This document shows positions 53,293 through 62,696 of a stretch of 64,000 nucleotides of DNA, one piece after another. Below the pieces are notes generated by a model. It made no database searches, had not been told where the DNA came from, and worked only from the letters and a program-made list of their open reading frames with translations. The DNA comes from Peptostreptococcus sp. MV1. GTDB lineage: Bacteria; Bacillota; Clostridia; Peptostreptococcales; Peptostreptococcaceae. Within the stretch, counting starts at the first letter, position 1. Each line of letters opens with the position of its first letter. A program made the translations under genes and the position numbers. Where the stretch lies: NCBI RefSeq assembly GCF_000758885.1, contig NZ_JRNB01000001.1, forward strand, positions 1 through 64,000, read 5' to 3'.

Positions 53293-53859
53293 TTGATTTA
53301 TGGTTACTGTAGGGCAACTACAAGCAAACAAATAGAACTTGGTTATTTGGAAGAGCAAGAAGATCTTATAAAAGAAAGATATTTTGAGAGTATTGTTTTC
53401 AAAGAAACCTCACTTGATATGAATGTTAAACCTGAATTTGAAAAAGTTATAGATTTATTAGAACCGGAAGATATACTGGTTGTTACACAATTGGATAGGT
53501 TTGCTACTTCAATAGGTGATGCAATTGATATTATAACATCTATTAGGAACAAGCAGGCATCTATTCATATTTTGAATATTGGACTTATAGATTTTTCAAT
53601 TTTAGGAAATATATTATTTGATACCTTATCTGCTGTAAATAATTTTGATAAGGCTCTTTTAGTAGAGAGAATTCAATCCGGCAAGAACAAAGCCAAAAAA
53701 ACGAGTGGCTTTAAAGAAGGAAGACCAAAGAAGTTTACCCAGGAGCAAATACAAGAGGCTCTAGATATGCTTAACTCTTATTCATACAAGAAGGTAGAGG
53801 AATTGACTGGTATATCAAAGAGTACACTTATAAGAGCAAAAAAACAAACTGTAAGGTAA
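53293..53859 (+). CDS. Serine-recombinase-like protein with altered active site
   Basis: The product is 188 residues; TTG 53293 follows AAGGAGGT. The N-terminal resolvase fold (IYGYCRATTSKQ, then VVTQLDRFATS) and C-terminal helix-turn-helix (GRPKKFTQEQIQEALDM, VEELTGISKSTLIRAKK) match the resolvase/invertase family. The catalytic Ser of ARVST is Thr9 here (RATT), and the second conserved Arg of LDRLGRS is Thr72 (LDRFATS). Strand exchange chemistry is therefore doubtful; it may be a DNA-binding protein derived from a recombinase. No mobile element surrounds it. Confidence 0.82.
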   Translation: MIYGYCRATTSKQIELGYLEEQEDLIKERYFESIVFKETSLDMNVKPEFEKVIDLLEPEDILVVTQLDRFATSIGDAIDIITSIRNKQASIHILNIGLIDFSILGNILFDTLSAVNNFDKALLVERIQSGKNKAKKTSGFKEGRPKKFTQEQIQEALDMLNSYSYKKVEELTGISKSTLIRAKKQTVR

Positions 53860-53983
53860 AATCTATGTATCTATATAGAGTATATAGCATATTTAATCCT
53901 GTGTATACGATTTAAAGAACGTGTAATTATACAGTTTAAAATTCAAAAAGTAATTATACTATTAACAGTTAACAGTAATTTTT

Positions 53984-54023
53984 ATGGACTATTTAGGACC
54001 CTGTCTTAATTAGTCCATTTTTT
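53984..54023 (+). terminator. Terminator downstream of the resolvase-like gene
   Basis: ATGGACTA (53984-53991) pairs with TAGTCCAT (54011-54018) and is followed by six T. The gap 53860-54131 holds nothing else recognisable except the operator at 54099. Confidence 0.75.
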
Positions 54024-54098
54024 AGGATATTTATACTTGAAAGGTGTTTTTATAATTGTATAAAATGGGTATATAATGTCTATCATTGAATATATTTT

Positions 54099-54116
54099 CC
54101 TGCTATAATTAGCAGG
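54099..54116 (+). promoter_or_regulatory. Perfect palindrome on the -10 box of the Nudix gene
   Basis: CCTGCTA-TAAT-TAGCAGG is an 18-base palindrome with a 4-base centre. TATAAT (54104-54109) lies inside it, and the ribosome site begins 2 bases after it. It could be a repressor operator, or a hairpin in the 5' leader. Confidence 0.6.
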
Positions 54117-54131
54117 TGAGGAGGAATGGAC

Positions 54132-54734
54132 ATGTTTGATTTAGATAAAATTTTCAAAAATAAAAAACCTGGCTTTATAGGCATGAAAAATACAGTATAT
54201 TCGATTGTAGTACCAGTAATACATATAAATAACGAGCAACACTTGATATTTCAGGTAAGGAATAAAAATCTAAAGGCACAACCTGGTGAAGTTTCTTTTC
54301 CCGGTGGCCAAGTCGAAGATGGTGAATCTCCTCTTGATGCAGCTATTAGAGAATTTTCTGAAGAAATGTGCTGTAGTCCAGACAAACTTCGCATAATTAA
54401 TAAATTAGATACCTATATGGCAGCTGCCAAGGGTATAATCCACTGTTTTTTGGCCGAGGTTGATAAGGACTTCAGGCTTGATATTAAAAATGACGAAGTA
54501 GAGAGACTATTTACAGTACCTATTAGTTATTTTCTAAAAAACGAACCCCTTGTTCTAAACAATAAAATTAATATTAATCCAGGTGATGACTTTCCCTTTG
54601 ACGAAATGAACATTCCCAGATCTTACTATTGGGGTAGTTTCACCTATCCAGTATCTTTTTATAAGATTGGCGAGACAGTTATATGGGGCATTACAGCCAA
54701 TATTGTAAACAGTTTTTCAAAAAAACTAATATAA
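54132..54734 (+). CDS. Nudix hydrolase, CoA pyrophosphatase (NudL/YeaB) type
   Basis: The product is 200 residues. ATG 54132 is chosen because GAGGAGG (54118-54124) is 7 bases upstream; ATG 54126 is too close. The Nudix box G-x5-E-x7-R-E-x2-E-E is complete (GQVEDGESPLDAAIREFSEE), preceded by the UPF0035-like LKAQPGEVSFPGG. This subfamily splits CoA to 4'-phosphopantetheine and 3',5'-ADP, with Mg2+ or Mn2+ in the box. Confidence 0.88.
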   Translation: MFDLDKIFKNKKPGFIGMKNTVYSIVVPVIHINNEQHLIFQVRNKNLKAQPGEVSFPGGQVEDGESPLDAAIREFSEEMCCSPDKLRIINKLDTYMAAAKGIIHCFLAEVDKDFRLDIKNDEVERLFTVPISYFLKNEPLVLNNKININPGDDFPFDEMNIPRSYYWGSFTYPVSFYKIGETVIWGITANIVNSFSKKLI

Positions 54735-54757
54735 CTTATCTTTAATTTGCATATTTG

Positions 54758-54766
54758 TGTTATAAT
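54758..54766 (+). promoter_or_regulatory. Extended -10 promoter of the thiamine-uptake operon
   Basis: TGTTATAAT, matching TGnTATAAT, about 65 bases before the TPP riboswitch core. Confidence 0.5.
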
Positions 54767-54828
54767 TACTTATATATGATTGGAGAGATTAATTTGCAAA
54801 AGTATATTGGTCTCTTCACAGAATAAAA

Positions 54829-54906
54829 CTTAAAAGGGGGAGCTTTTTGCTGAGAGGAATTTTTTCGACCCTTAAACCCATTGGATAATGCCAGTGTTGG
54901 AATTTT
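54829..54906 (+). ncRNA. TPP (THI-box) riboswitch
   Basis: Conserved THI elements are in the right order: AAGGGGGAGC, GCTGAGA (54849-54855), ACCCTTAAACCC (54868-54879), then GGATAATGCCAGTGTTGGAA, matching the P4/P5 and closing segments. Thiamine diphosphate binding would favour the terminator at 54909, turning off the genes at 54958-57709. Confidence 0.92.
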
Positions 54907-54908
54907 TT

Positions 54909-54933
54909 GTCTCACACTAGTGGGACTTTTTTT
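54909..54933 (+). terminator. TPP-riboswitch regulatory terminator
   Basis: GTCTCAC (54909-54915) pairs with GTGGGAC (54920-54926) around a short loop, followed by seven T. Confidence 0.88.
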
Positions 54934-54957
54934 ATTATACAAAAGGAGATGATAGAC

Positions 54958-55248
54958 ATGGTATTAGCAGATATCGCAGTTATGCCCTTGAGACCATATG
55001 GTAATGAGGAAGAAATGTACAAGGTAGTGGATGAGTGTATAGAGCTCATAAAAAAGAGTGGTTTAAAATATGAAATTGGTGCCAATTCTACGACTGTAGA
55101 AGGAGACCTAGATACTGTTTTTGACTTAGGAAAAAGGGTGCACCTTGTTCCATTTGAACTTGGTTGCGAAAGGGTCATCACAATATTTAGGATAGACCAG
55201 AAAAAGGGTGGATTATCTATTGATGAAAAGCTTAAACACCACAGATAG
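54958..55248 (+). CDS. MTH1187/YqgV-family thiamine-binding protein
   Basis: The product is 96 residues. ATG 54958 follows AAAGGAG; the frame from 54907 would run back through the riboswitch terminator. It opens with VLADIAVMPLRPYG and has the later YEIGANSTTVEGDLDTVFDL and KRVHLVPFELGCERVITIFRID segments, the fold of the DUF77/MTH1187 family that binds thiamine or its pyrimidine precursor. It is the first gene of the riboswitch operon, so it probably senses or delivers the substrate. It overlaps the permease start by about 26 bases. Confidence 0.88.
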   Translation: MVLADIAVMPLRPYGNEEEMYKVVDECIELIKKSGLKYEIGANSTTVEGDLDTVFDLGKRVHLVPFELGCERVITIFRIDQKKGGLSIDEKLKHHR

Positions 55249-55984
55249 GATTAAGAATTTTGCCTATCCATTGGCGACATTTATAGGTTTGATAATTTTA
55301 TGGGAAGTGTCTGTAGATAAATTTTCCATACCTTCCTATATACTGCCTAGTCCCCAGGATATTTATACAGAATTCGTCAATGACTGGCAGGTTTTGTCCA
55401 TGCACAGTAGGGTTACTTTATTGGAAACACTTATAGGCTTATCTATTTCCGTAGTTATTTCTCTATTTATTGGTATGATTATGGATTTTGTGCCCCTTAT
55501 CAAGAAGTGTTTCCAACCTATCATGTATGTAACCCAGATGATACCTACAATAACTATAGCACCTCTTTTGGTGATTTGGTTTGGGTTTGGGATCAAGTCC
55601 AAGGTCTTATGTGTTATTTTGACCTGCTTTTTCCCTATGCTGATTAATTTTATGGACGGTATGGATAGTATAGATAGGGACCTTTTAAACCTCTTCAAAA
55701 TCATGAAGGCTGATAGGTTTAAGACCTTTTTTCACCTAAAGTTTCCAATGGCCATGGACAAGTTTTTTACCGGACTAAAGATTTCTTCTACCTATGCCTT
55801 TGTAGCAGCAACCGTTGCAGAATGGCTGGGTGGTAGTGCAGGTTTAGGTGTATATATGGTCAGGGCCAAAAGTTCCTACGCCCTTGACAAGGTATTTGCC
55901 TGCACCATACTAGTTGTAATATTCAGCTTATTGTTTGTAGGACTTATTTCAATATTAAAAAAGATATTTATAAAATGGAGGTAA
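55223..55984 (+). CDS. thiX: ABC permease for thiamine precursor (ThiX-like)
   Basis: The product is 253 residues with 6 TMs. ATG 55223 overlaps the previous gene and may have GGGTGGA about 10 bases upstream; a GTG at 55208 is possible too. The EAA-type loop lies near 160-180 ([21 protein letters not shown]). The SsuC/TauC-like arrangement with an NMT1-type binding protein and the TPP riboswitch indicates hydroxymethylpyrimidine or formylaminopyrimidine uptake (ThiXYZ). Confidence 0.85.
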   Translation: MKSLNTTDRIKNFAYPLATFIGLIILWEVSVDKFSIPSYILPSPQDIYTEFVNDWQVLSMHSRVTLLETLIGLSISVVISLFIGMIMDFVPLIKKCFQPIMYVTQMIPTITIAPLLVIWFGFGIKSKVLCVILTCFFPMLINFMDGMDSIDRDLLNLFKIMKADRFKTFFHLKFPMAMDKFFTGLKISSTYAFVAATVAEWLGGSAGLGVYMVRAKSSYALDKVFACTILVVIFSLLFVGLISILKKIFIKWR

Positions 55985-55986
55985 AT

Positions 55987-57009
55987 ATGAAAGTAAAGAA
56001 AATTTTATCATTGGCCTTAGTTGGTATGCTAGCTATAGCTAGTTTGTCTGCTTGTTCAGACGGCAAGGATGCAGGAAAGGGAGGAAATGGTGACAAGCTA
56101 GAAAAGGTAACTCTAATGCTTGACTATACACCTAATACAAACCATACAGGTATATACTTAGCCAAGGAAAAAGGCTACTACAAGGACCTTGGTATAGATT
56201 TAGATATTTTACAGCCATCGGATAGTGACTCAGCAACACTAGTCGCTAGTGAGAAGGCCCAGTTTGGTGTTAGCTACCAGGAGGATGTAACATATGCATT
56301 GACAAGAGAGAAAGACCCTCTTCCAGTTAAAGCCATAGCTACAATTATCCAGCACAATACATCTGGTTTTGCTGCTCCAGCTGACAAGAAAATCAAGACT
56401 GCCAAGGACTTTGAAGGCAAGACATATGGAGGATGGGGTTCTCCATCAGAAGAGGCCATCATCAAACTTGCCATGGAAAAGAAGGGTGCAGACTTTAGCA
56501 AGTTAAATAGGGTAGATATAGGTCAGGATGACTACTTTACTGCTACTAAGAAAAATATAGATTTCGCTTGGATATTCGAGGCATGGACAGGTGTAGAGGC
56601 CAAGCTAAAGAATATGGACCTAGACTATATTCCTATCAAGGACATAGACCCAGCCCTAGACTACTACACACCAATACTAATCACAAACAACAAAACTATA
56701 AAGGAAAACCCAGACCTAGTTAAGAAATTTATGAAGGCAACTAGCAAGGGTTATGAAGAAGCTATCAAGGATCCTGCAGCTGCGGCTGAAATACTTAGCA
56801 AGGCTGTTCCAGAACTTGACAAGAACCTAGTAAAGGCAAGTCAGGACTACTTGGCCAAGCTATACAAGGATGACGCTCCTAGATGGGGTGAAATGAAGGC
56901 TGATGTATGGAAGAACTATGCCAAGTTCATGCAGGATAATGGTCTAATTAAAAAACCTTTAAATGTTGATGAGGCTTTCACAAATGAATTCTTACCAGAA
57001 GCAAAATAA
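55987..57009 (+). CDS. thiY: NMT1/THI5-type substrate-binding lipoprotein (ThiY-like)
   Basis: The product is 340 residues; GGAGGT precedes ATG 55987. A lipoprotein signal ends at LSAC. The mature domain starts [29 protein letters not shown], a hallmark of NMT1/THI5-like binding proteins for pyrimidine precursors. It binds the thiamine precursor outside the cell for the ABC permease. Its stop overlaps the ATPase start. Confidence 0.92.
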   Translation: MKVKKILSLALVGMLAIASLSACSDGKDAGKGGNGDKLEKVTLMLDYTPNTNHTGIYLAKEKGYYKDLGIDLDILQPSDSDSATLVASEKAQFGVSYQEDVTYALTREKDPLPVKAIATIIQHNTSGFAAPADKKIKTAKDFEGKTYGGWGSPSEEAIIKLAMEKKGADFSKLNRVDIGQDDYFTATKKNIDFAWIFEAWTGVEAKLKNMDLDYIPIKDIDPALDYYTPILITNNKTIKENPDLVKKFMKATSKGYEEAIKDPAAAAEILSKAVPELDKNLVKASQDYLAKLYKDDAPRWGEMKADVWKNYAKFMQDNGLIKKPLNVDEAFTNEFLPEAK

Positions 57010-57709
57010 GATAGTCTTTGAAAATATCAGCAAGTACTATGGTGATACAAAAATTTTGGATGATATCAGCCTCTATATAAATGAGGGTGAACTAGTAGCT
57101 ATAGTAGGCCCAAGTGGTTGTGGTAAGTCTACCATATTCAATATAATGGCAGGACTCAGCCATCAATCTTCGGGGAATTTTACAATTGATGGCAAGCTCA
57201 GCTATATGTATCAGAAGGACCTCTTGCTACCCTACAAAAGCATCCTAGACAATGTTGCCCTGCCAATGATAATAGAAGGCCAGTCAAGAACCAAGGCTAG
57301 AGATCTTGTAAAACCCTACTTCAAGACATTTGAACTAGAGGGCTACGAAAATATGTACCCCCATGAATTGTCAGGTGGTATGAGGCAGAGGGCCAACTTT
57401 ATGAGGACCTACTTTTCATCAAGTGATATCATCCTTTTGGACGAGCCATTTGGAGCCCTCGATTCTATTACCAAGGCCTCTATACAGGACTGGTTTCTAA
57501 AAGTTAGGAAAAAGATGAATTCAACCATCTTCCTCATAACCCACGATATAGATGAGGCCATTCATCTGGCTGACAGGATCTATGTTGTATCAAATAAGCC
57601 AGCCCATATCAAGGAAGAAATTTCCCTTTATCCAGATAATTTTGATAAGGGTGACATGGAAAATGTGGCCAAGCTAAAGGCCCATATAATGGACCTAATC
57701 AGGTCCTAG
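56984..57709 (+). CDS. thiZ: ABC ATP-binding protein of the thiamine-precursor transporter (ThiZ-like)
   Basis: The product is 241 residues. ATG 56984 is inside the end of thiY, with GAGG at 56971 upstream. Walker A GPSGCGKS (~residue 42), Q-loop [13 protein letters not shown], signature LSGGMRQR, Walker [12 protein letters not shown] and the switch His in ITHDIDEA are all intact. It powers uptake through ThiX. A terminator ends the operon at 57781. Confidence 0.9.
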   Translation: MNSYQKQNKIVFENISKYYGDTKILDDISLYINEGELVAIVGPSGCGKSTIFNIMAGLSHQSSGNFTIDGKLSYMYQKDLLLPYKSILDNVALPMIIEGQSRTKARDLVKPYFKTFELEGYENMYPHELSGGMRQRANFMRTYFSSSDIILLDEPFGALDSITKASIQDWFLKVRKKMNSTIFLITHDIDEAIHLADRIYVVSNKPAHIKEEISLYPDNFDKGDMENVAKLKAHIMDLIRS

Positions 57710-57780
57710 TATTCGCTATATCTTGTCTGTATCACTTGGTATAGACGGACATATATAGAAAATTTAATAGTGCTTAAAAG

Positions 57781-57839
57781 ACCAACCTCAAAAGTATGCT
57801 AACTCCCTAAAGTTTATAGCTTTTGCAGGTTGGTTTTTT
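57781..57839 (+). terminator. Terminator of the thiamine-uptake operon
   Basis: ACCAACCT (57781-57788) pairs with AGGTTGGT (57827-57834), with an inner AAAAG/CTTTT extension, and a T run follows. Confidence 0.85.
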
Positions 57840-57897
57840 GTCAAGTCTTATTGAAATATGATATAATTAAATATTGAGAAATAAGACGGAGGTAGTC

Positions 57898-60630
57898 ATG
57901 AATATAGATAGAGAAAAACTTTCACCCATGATGAAAAAATACTTAGAAACAAAGGATGAATATCCTGATTGTATTCTTTTTTATAGATTAGGGGACTTTT
58001 ATGAGATGTTCTTTGATGATGCCCTGCTTGCATCCAAGATATTAGATATTGCTCTTACAGGTAAGGCCTGTGGGCTAGAGGAGAGGGCTCCCATGTGTGG
58101 AGTACCCTATCATTCAGCATCTTCATATCTTAGCAAGCTAGTAGAAGCAGGCTACAAGGTTGCAATTGGCGAGCAGGTTGAAGATCCCGCAACTGCCAAG
58201 GGACTGGTAAAAAGAGCAGTAGTAAAGATCGTTACCCCTGGAACCTTACTAGAGGATGATTCACTAGAGAGGACATCCAACAAATATTTGATGGCCATCT
58301 ACTGTCATGGTCAGGATGCTTCCATCGCCTATGTGGACATCAGTACAGGTGAATTAAACGCTTCATTGATGCCTATTGACAAGGTAAAAAACGAGGTGGC
58401 TAAAATTCTTCCTAGTGAGATAATATCAAATAGTCACGATATTTTGTCCTCTTTGACACCTATATCGGATATGGCCAACATATACCTAAACCAGGACTTT
58501 GATTCGGTCCTACTAGACGATAAGATAGTCGGTGATACCTTTGACCAGGCCTATCTGGACAAGCTGGGTCTAGGGAAAGATAATTTGATAATATATTCTC
58601 TAGCCATTGTCCTAAACTATATCACTAGAACCCAGATGATGAAGGATAGCAATATAAATACAATAAATATCTATCAATCGGGAGACTATATGGTCTTGGA
58701 CCTATTTACCCGTATCAACTTAGAGTTGACTAAAACAATCAGGTCAAACAAGAAAAAGGGGAGCCTACTCCAGGTCCTAGATGCCACATCTACACCAATG
58801 GGGTCTAGAATGCTTAAGAAGCAAATCGAACAACCCCTTATAAACAAGGATATGATAGACCACCGCCTGGATGTCACTCAGGAGATAAAAGACGACTACA
58901 TATTGACAGATGAGCTAAAGACATCCGTATCGTCTATTTTTGACCTAGAGAGAATATGTGCCAAGATAGCCTATGATAGGGTATCTCCCAAGGACCTAGT
59001 CAACCTAAAAAACAGTATTGGAGTCCTTCCGTCCATTATAGAAACCATATCAAATTCTAGTGCCAGTGGTCTAAAATCCTTTATAAGTGGTTTGGACTGC
59101 CTAGACGATATATACGAGCTTGTAAACAAGTCAATTATGGATGCCCCATCACAGGGCATAAAGGATGGAAATGTTATAAAGGCAGGATATTCTGAAGAAC
59201 TGGATCAGCTGAGAGATATCTCTCAAAATGGTGCCTTTATGATAAAGGATATAGAGCAGAGAGAAAGAGAAAAAACAGGAACCAAGTCTCTTAAGATAGG
59301 TTATAACAAGGTCTTTGGCTACTATATAGAAATTACCAAGGCTGCCCTTGTGCAAATGGATATAGACGAGTCCTATATCAGAAAGCAGACCCTGGTAAAT
59401 GCCGAAAGATTTATTACACCTGAGCTAAAAGAAATTGAAGATAAGATATTAAATGCTGAAGACAAGATAAAGACTATGGAATATGAATTCTTCAAGGAAA
59501 TCCGTAACGAAATATATAAAAACATAGAGAGGATACAGATTGTCGCATCAAAGATAGCCCAACTAGACCTCTATTTGTCCAATGCAATAATAGCCAATAG
59601 GTACAAGTATACGAGACCTAGCATAAATCAGGAAGGAATATTATATATAGATGGTGGTAGGCATCCAGTAATTGAACAGATTATCGGAGAAGAGAACTTT
59701 ATAGATAATGATACAAGTATTGGATACGACAATATGATAAATATTATAACAGGCCCAAATATGTCTGGTAAGTCTACCTATATGAGGCAGGTTGCCCTTA
59801 TTACACTCATGGCCCATATCGGTTCATTTGTACCAGCTAGGTCTGCAAATATACCTATAGTAGACCGCATTTTTACAAGGGTTGGGGCAAGTGATGACCT
59901 TGCCCAAGGCCAGTCTACCTTTATGGTTGAAATGGATGAGGTTAGTCAAATCCTATCGAATGCTACTAAAGACAGTTTGATTATCCTAGATGAGATAGGA
60001 AGGGGAACCAGTACCTATGACGGTATCTCCCTAGCCTGGTCAATAGTAGAATATATCCATAAAAATATAGGTGCCAAAACCCTGTTTGCAACCCACTACC
60101 ATGAATTAACTGACCTTGAAGGCAAGTACCCAAGGATTCAAAATCACTCTGTCTCAGTACAGGAAGATGGTGAAGATGTGGTATTCTTGAGAAAGATTGT
60201 CCAGGGGGCTGCCGATAAGAGTTATGGTATATACGTTGCCAAGCTGGCAAAACTCCCTGACCAAGTGATAGAAAGGGCGGACCAGATACTAGCTGAGCTA
60301 GAAAAAAAACATATAGAAAACTCAGCCAGCATAGACCAATCAAACAAAGATGATATACAACTAAGTTTTGATACGCTATTAAATCCCGCTCAAAAATCCC
60401 CAAGTAAAATAAAGGATACAAATCTGCTTAAAGAAACAGACGAAAGAGCAGAATTCCATATTTCTACAATTAAATCAGAGTCATTTGACAATTTAAAGAT
60501 AATTAATGACTCATATAAAGTCTTTATTGAAGAGATATTGGATATAGATATCATGAATTCTACACCTATGGATATCATGAATACTATGTACGAGTTACAG
60601 AAAAAGGCAAAAAAAATAAGTAAGAATTAG
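57898..60630 (+). CDS. mutS: DNA mismatch repair protein MutS
   Basis: This 910-residue protein starts at ATG 57898 behind GGAGGT; the frame from 57874 includes that site. The mismatch-binding Phe-x-Glu is FYEMF (residues ~36-40); clamp and connector domains follow; then the ATPase with Walker A GPNMSGKS (~619-626), Walker B LILDEIGRGTSTYDG (~694) and the His switch (ATHYHEL). The C-terminal ~50 residues are a tetramer-type tail. It recognises mismatches and recruits MutL. Stop and mutL ribosome site overlap. Confidence 0.97.
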   Translation: MNIDREKLSPMMKKYLETKDEYPDCILFYRLGDFYEMFFDDALLASKILDIALTGKACGLEERAPMCGVPYHSASSYLSKLVEAGYKVAIGEQVEDPATAKGLVKRAVVKIVTPGTLLEDDSLERTSNKYLMAIYCHGQDASIAYVDISTGELNASLMPIDKVKNEVAKILPSEIISNSHDILSSLTPISDMANIYLNQDFDSVLLDDKIVGDTFDQAYLDKLGLGKDNLIIYSLAIVLNYITRTQMMKDSNINTINIYQSGDYMVLDLFTRINLELTKTIRSNKKKGSLLQVLDATSTPMGSRMLKKQIEQPLINKDMIDHRLDVTQEIKDDYILTDELKTSVSSIFDLERICAKIAYDRVSPKDLVNLKNSIGVLPSIIETISNSSASGLKSFISGLDCLDDIYELVNKSIMDAPSQGIKDGNVIKAGYSEELDQLRDISQNGAFMIKDIEQREREKTGTKSLKIGYNKVFGYYIEITKAALVQMDIDESYIRKQTLVNAERFITPELKEIEDKILNAEDKIKTMEYEFFKEIRNEIYKNIERIQIVASKIAQLDLYLSNAIIANRYKYTRPSINQEGILYIDGGRHPVIEQIIGEENFIDNDTSIGYDNMINIITGPNMSGKSTYMRQVALITLMAHIGSFVPARSANIPIVDRIFTRVGASDDLAQGQSTFMVEMDEVSQILSNATKDSLIILDEIGRGTSTYDGISLAWSIVEYIHKNIGAKTLFATHYHELTDLEGKYPRIQNHSVSVQEDGEDVVFLRKIVQGAADKSYGIYVAKLAKLPDQVIERADQILAELEKKHIENSASIDQSNKDDIQLSFDTLLNPAQKSPSKIKDTNLLKETDERAEFHISTIKSESFDNLKIINDSYKVFIEEILDIDIMNSTPMDIMNTMYELQKKAKKISKN

Positions 60631-60639
60631 GAGGTGGCC

Positions 60640-62670
60640 ATGGCTAAGATAAATATATTAGACGATTCAACTATAAACAAAATAGCTGCCGGAGAAGTAA
60701 TAGAGAGGCCATCATCTATCATCAAAGAAGTTGTTGAAAACTCTCTTGATGCAGGTGCTAGCAGTATCTCCATTCAGATAGAAAATGCTGGCAAGGACCT
60801 GATTAAGATTATTGACAATGGTTCTGGTATAGAGGCTGACGATATAAACAAGGCATTTTTGAGGCACGCCACTAGCAAGATATCTAGGGCAGAGGACCTG
60901 TCTAGCCTTCATTCACTTGGTTTCAGGGGGGAGGCCCTTGCCTCTATAGCCGCTGTATCCAAGGTAGATATGGTTACTAAGACCAAATATGCCCTTATGG
61001 CTACTCGACTAATTATAAGTGGTGGCAAAGTAGAGTCAAAGAGCCCAACAAGTGCAAAACAAGGTACTCAACTATCAATAAGGGACCTCTTCTACAATGT
61101 GCCTGCCAGGAGAAAATTTTTAAAGTCCAACCATGCGGAGAGTATAAATATTACTGACCTAGTAAATAAGCTGGCTATAGGAAATCCTGGTGTCAGTATT
61201 AAATATACAAACAACGGTAAGACTATATTTGAAACACTTGGAGATGGTAACCTCTACAATACTATCCGTATGATTTATGGGAAGAATGTCAGTGACCACC
61301 TGATAAAAATAGACTACCAGTCCAATTACTACAAAATTTCTGGCTTTATAGCCAACAACAATATATATAGGTCAAATAGGAACAACCAATTGATATTTAT
61401 AAACGGAAGGTATGTAAAGAGCCCTAATATAATGAATGCAATAAATTCTGCCTATAAGGACATCATACCTATAAACAAGTATCCAGTTTATTTTATAAAC
61501 CTTGAAATAGACCCAGCCAAGATAGACGTAAATATTCACCCCAGCAAGCTGGAGGTAAAATTTGATAACGAGGGTCCTATCCTTGAAGACCTTGGCGACT
61601 ATATTAGAGGGAGTCTCCTTAAAAATAGCCTAGTAGGTAGGTATAGGAGTAAAAAGTCTGAAAGGTCAACTTACGAGTCCAACGATACATTTAGGTCATT
61701 TGATTCCTTCTCATATTCGAAAAAAGAGCAGGAAACAAACTTAAATCTAGTAAGGGAAAATGGACAAGAGGCCTTTAGGTCCGGCGAGCCTTCTCAAAAA
61801 GAGGATAAAATATCGCCTCTAGAAGTTTCTGAATCTGTGGAAGTAAGACAATCCTATACAGAGTCCAATGTCAAACCACTTGACCAGGCAATTAACCTAA
61901 AAGATATCAAGTCCCTAGATATGGTAAGGAAAGAAAATCCATCAATCAATATAGATGAAACTAGCGCCAATTCATATAAATCCACTAGAGATATGAATAC
62001 AATAACTGACACTCATATAAGTCCTAGTCAAGAGGGCCAGCTTTCCTTTATGGATGGTCAAGAAGATGAAAGAGATGAATTTAAAGATCTTAACTATATT
62101 GGTATATTATTCAACACATATATCATATTTTCCAAGGGTGAGCAGATGTACCTTATGGACCAACACGCAGCCCATGAAAGAGTCCGCTTTGAAATGTATA
62201 TGAAGAGTTTTAAGTCCGACTCAATCAGGATTCAATACCTACTAGACCCCATAATAATGGATCTTTCACCAGTAGATATGGAGATAGCCAGTCGCAACAT
62301 TGACCTATTCGAAAGATATGGCTTTATTGTAGAGATCTTTGGTCACAAAAATATAAGCGTAAGAGGCCTTCCAAATACATTTGGTAGACCTGAATCTGAA
62401 AAATTCATTTATGAGCTAATAGACAAGTTTTCCGACTTTGCTAAGTCCTCAAAAAAAGACAGTATATATGATAGCAAGTATGATGAAATAGCTGAAATAG
62501 CTTGCAAGTCTGCCATCAAGGCCAATGACAAGCTAGACTATAATGAGGTAATGGCCCTACTCGAATCATTGAAGAAGTGTCAAAACCCCTATACCTGCCC
62601 ACATGGAAGACCTGTAATGGTATCCATCAGCAAGTATGATATAGAAAAGATGTTTAAGAGAAAGATGTAG
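60640..62670 (+). CDS. mutL: DNA mismatch repair endonuclease MutL
   Basis: This 676-residue protein starts at ATG 60640 behind AGGAGGT. The GHKL ATPase has IAAGEVIERP, ENSLDAGAS, DNGSGI and GFRGEALASI. The C-terminal endonuclease has DQHAAHERVRFE (~506), the ACKSAIKAND motif and CPHGRP, so it nicks DNA like other Gram-positive MutL proteins. A variable Ser/Glu-rich linker lies around 335-475. Operon order mutS-mutL-miaA is normal. Confidence 0.97.
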   Translation: MAKINILDDSTINKIAAGEVIERPSSIIKEVVENSLDAGASSISIQIENAGKDLIKIIDNGSGIEADDINKAFLRHATSKISRAEDLSSLHSLGFRGEALASIAAVSKVDMVTKTKYALMATRLIISGGKVESKSPTSAKQGTQLSIRDLFYNVPARRKFLKSNHAESINITDLVNKLAIGNPGVSIKYTNNGKTIFETLGDGNLYNTIRMIYGKNVSDHLIKIDYQSNYYKISGFIANNNIYRSNRNNQLIFINGRYVKSPNIMNAINSAYKDIIPINKYPVYFINLEIDPAKIDVNIHPSKLEVKFDNEGPILEDLGDYIRGSLLKNSLVGRYRSKKSERSTYESNDTFRSFDSFSYSKKEQETNLNLVRENGQEAFRSGEPSQKEDKISPLEVSESVEVRQSYTESNVKPLDQAINLKDIKSLDMVRKENPSINIDETSANSYKSTRDMNTITDTHISPSQEGQLSFMDGQEDERDEFKDLNYIGILFNTYIIFSKGEQMYLMDQHAAHERVRFEMYMKSFKSDSIRIQYLLDPIIMDLSPVDMEIASRNIDLFERYGFIVEIFGHKNISVRGLPNTFGRPESEKFIYELIDKFSDFAKSSKKDSIYDSKYDEIAEIACKSAIKANDKLDYNEVMALLESLKKCQNPYTCPHGRPVMVSISKYDIEKMFKRKM

Positions 62671-62696
62671 TAGGCTAATCCCAGAAAGGAGCTAAT

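Noticed and set aside
59981-60421. A 146-codon minus-strand open frame.
   Set aside because: It is fully antisense to the conserved mutS ATPase region, without a promoter or ribosome site. It is a shadow of mutS.
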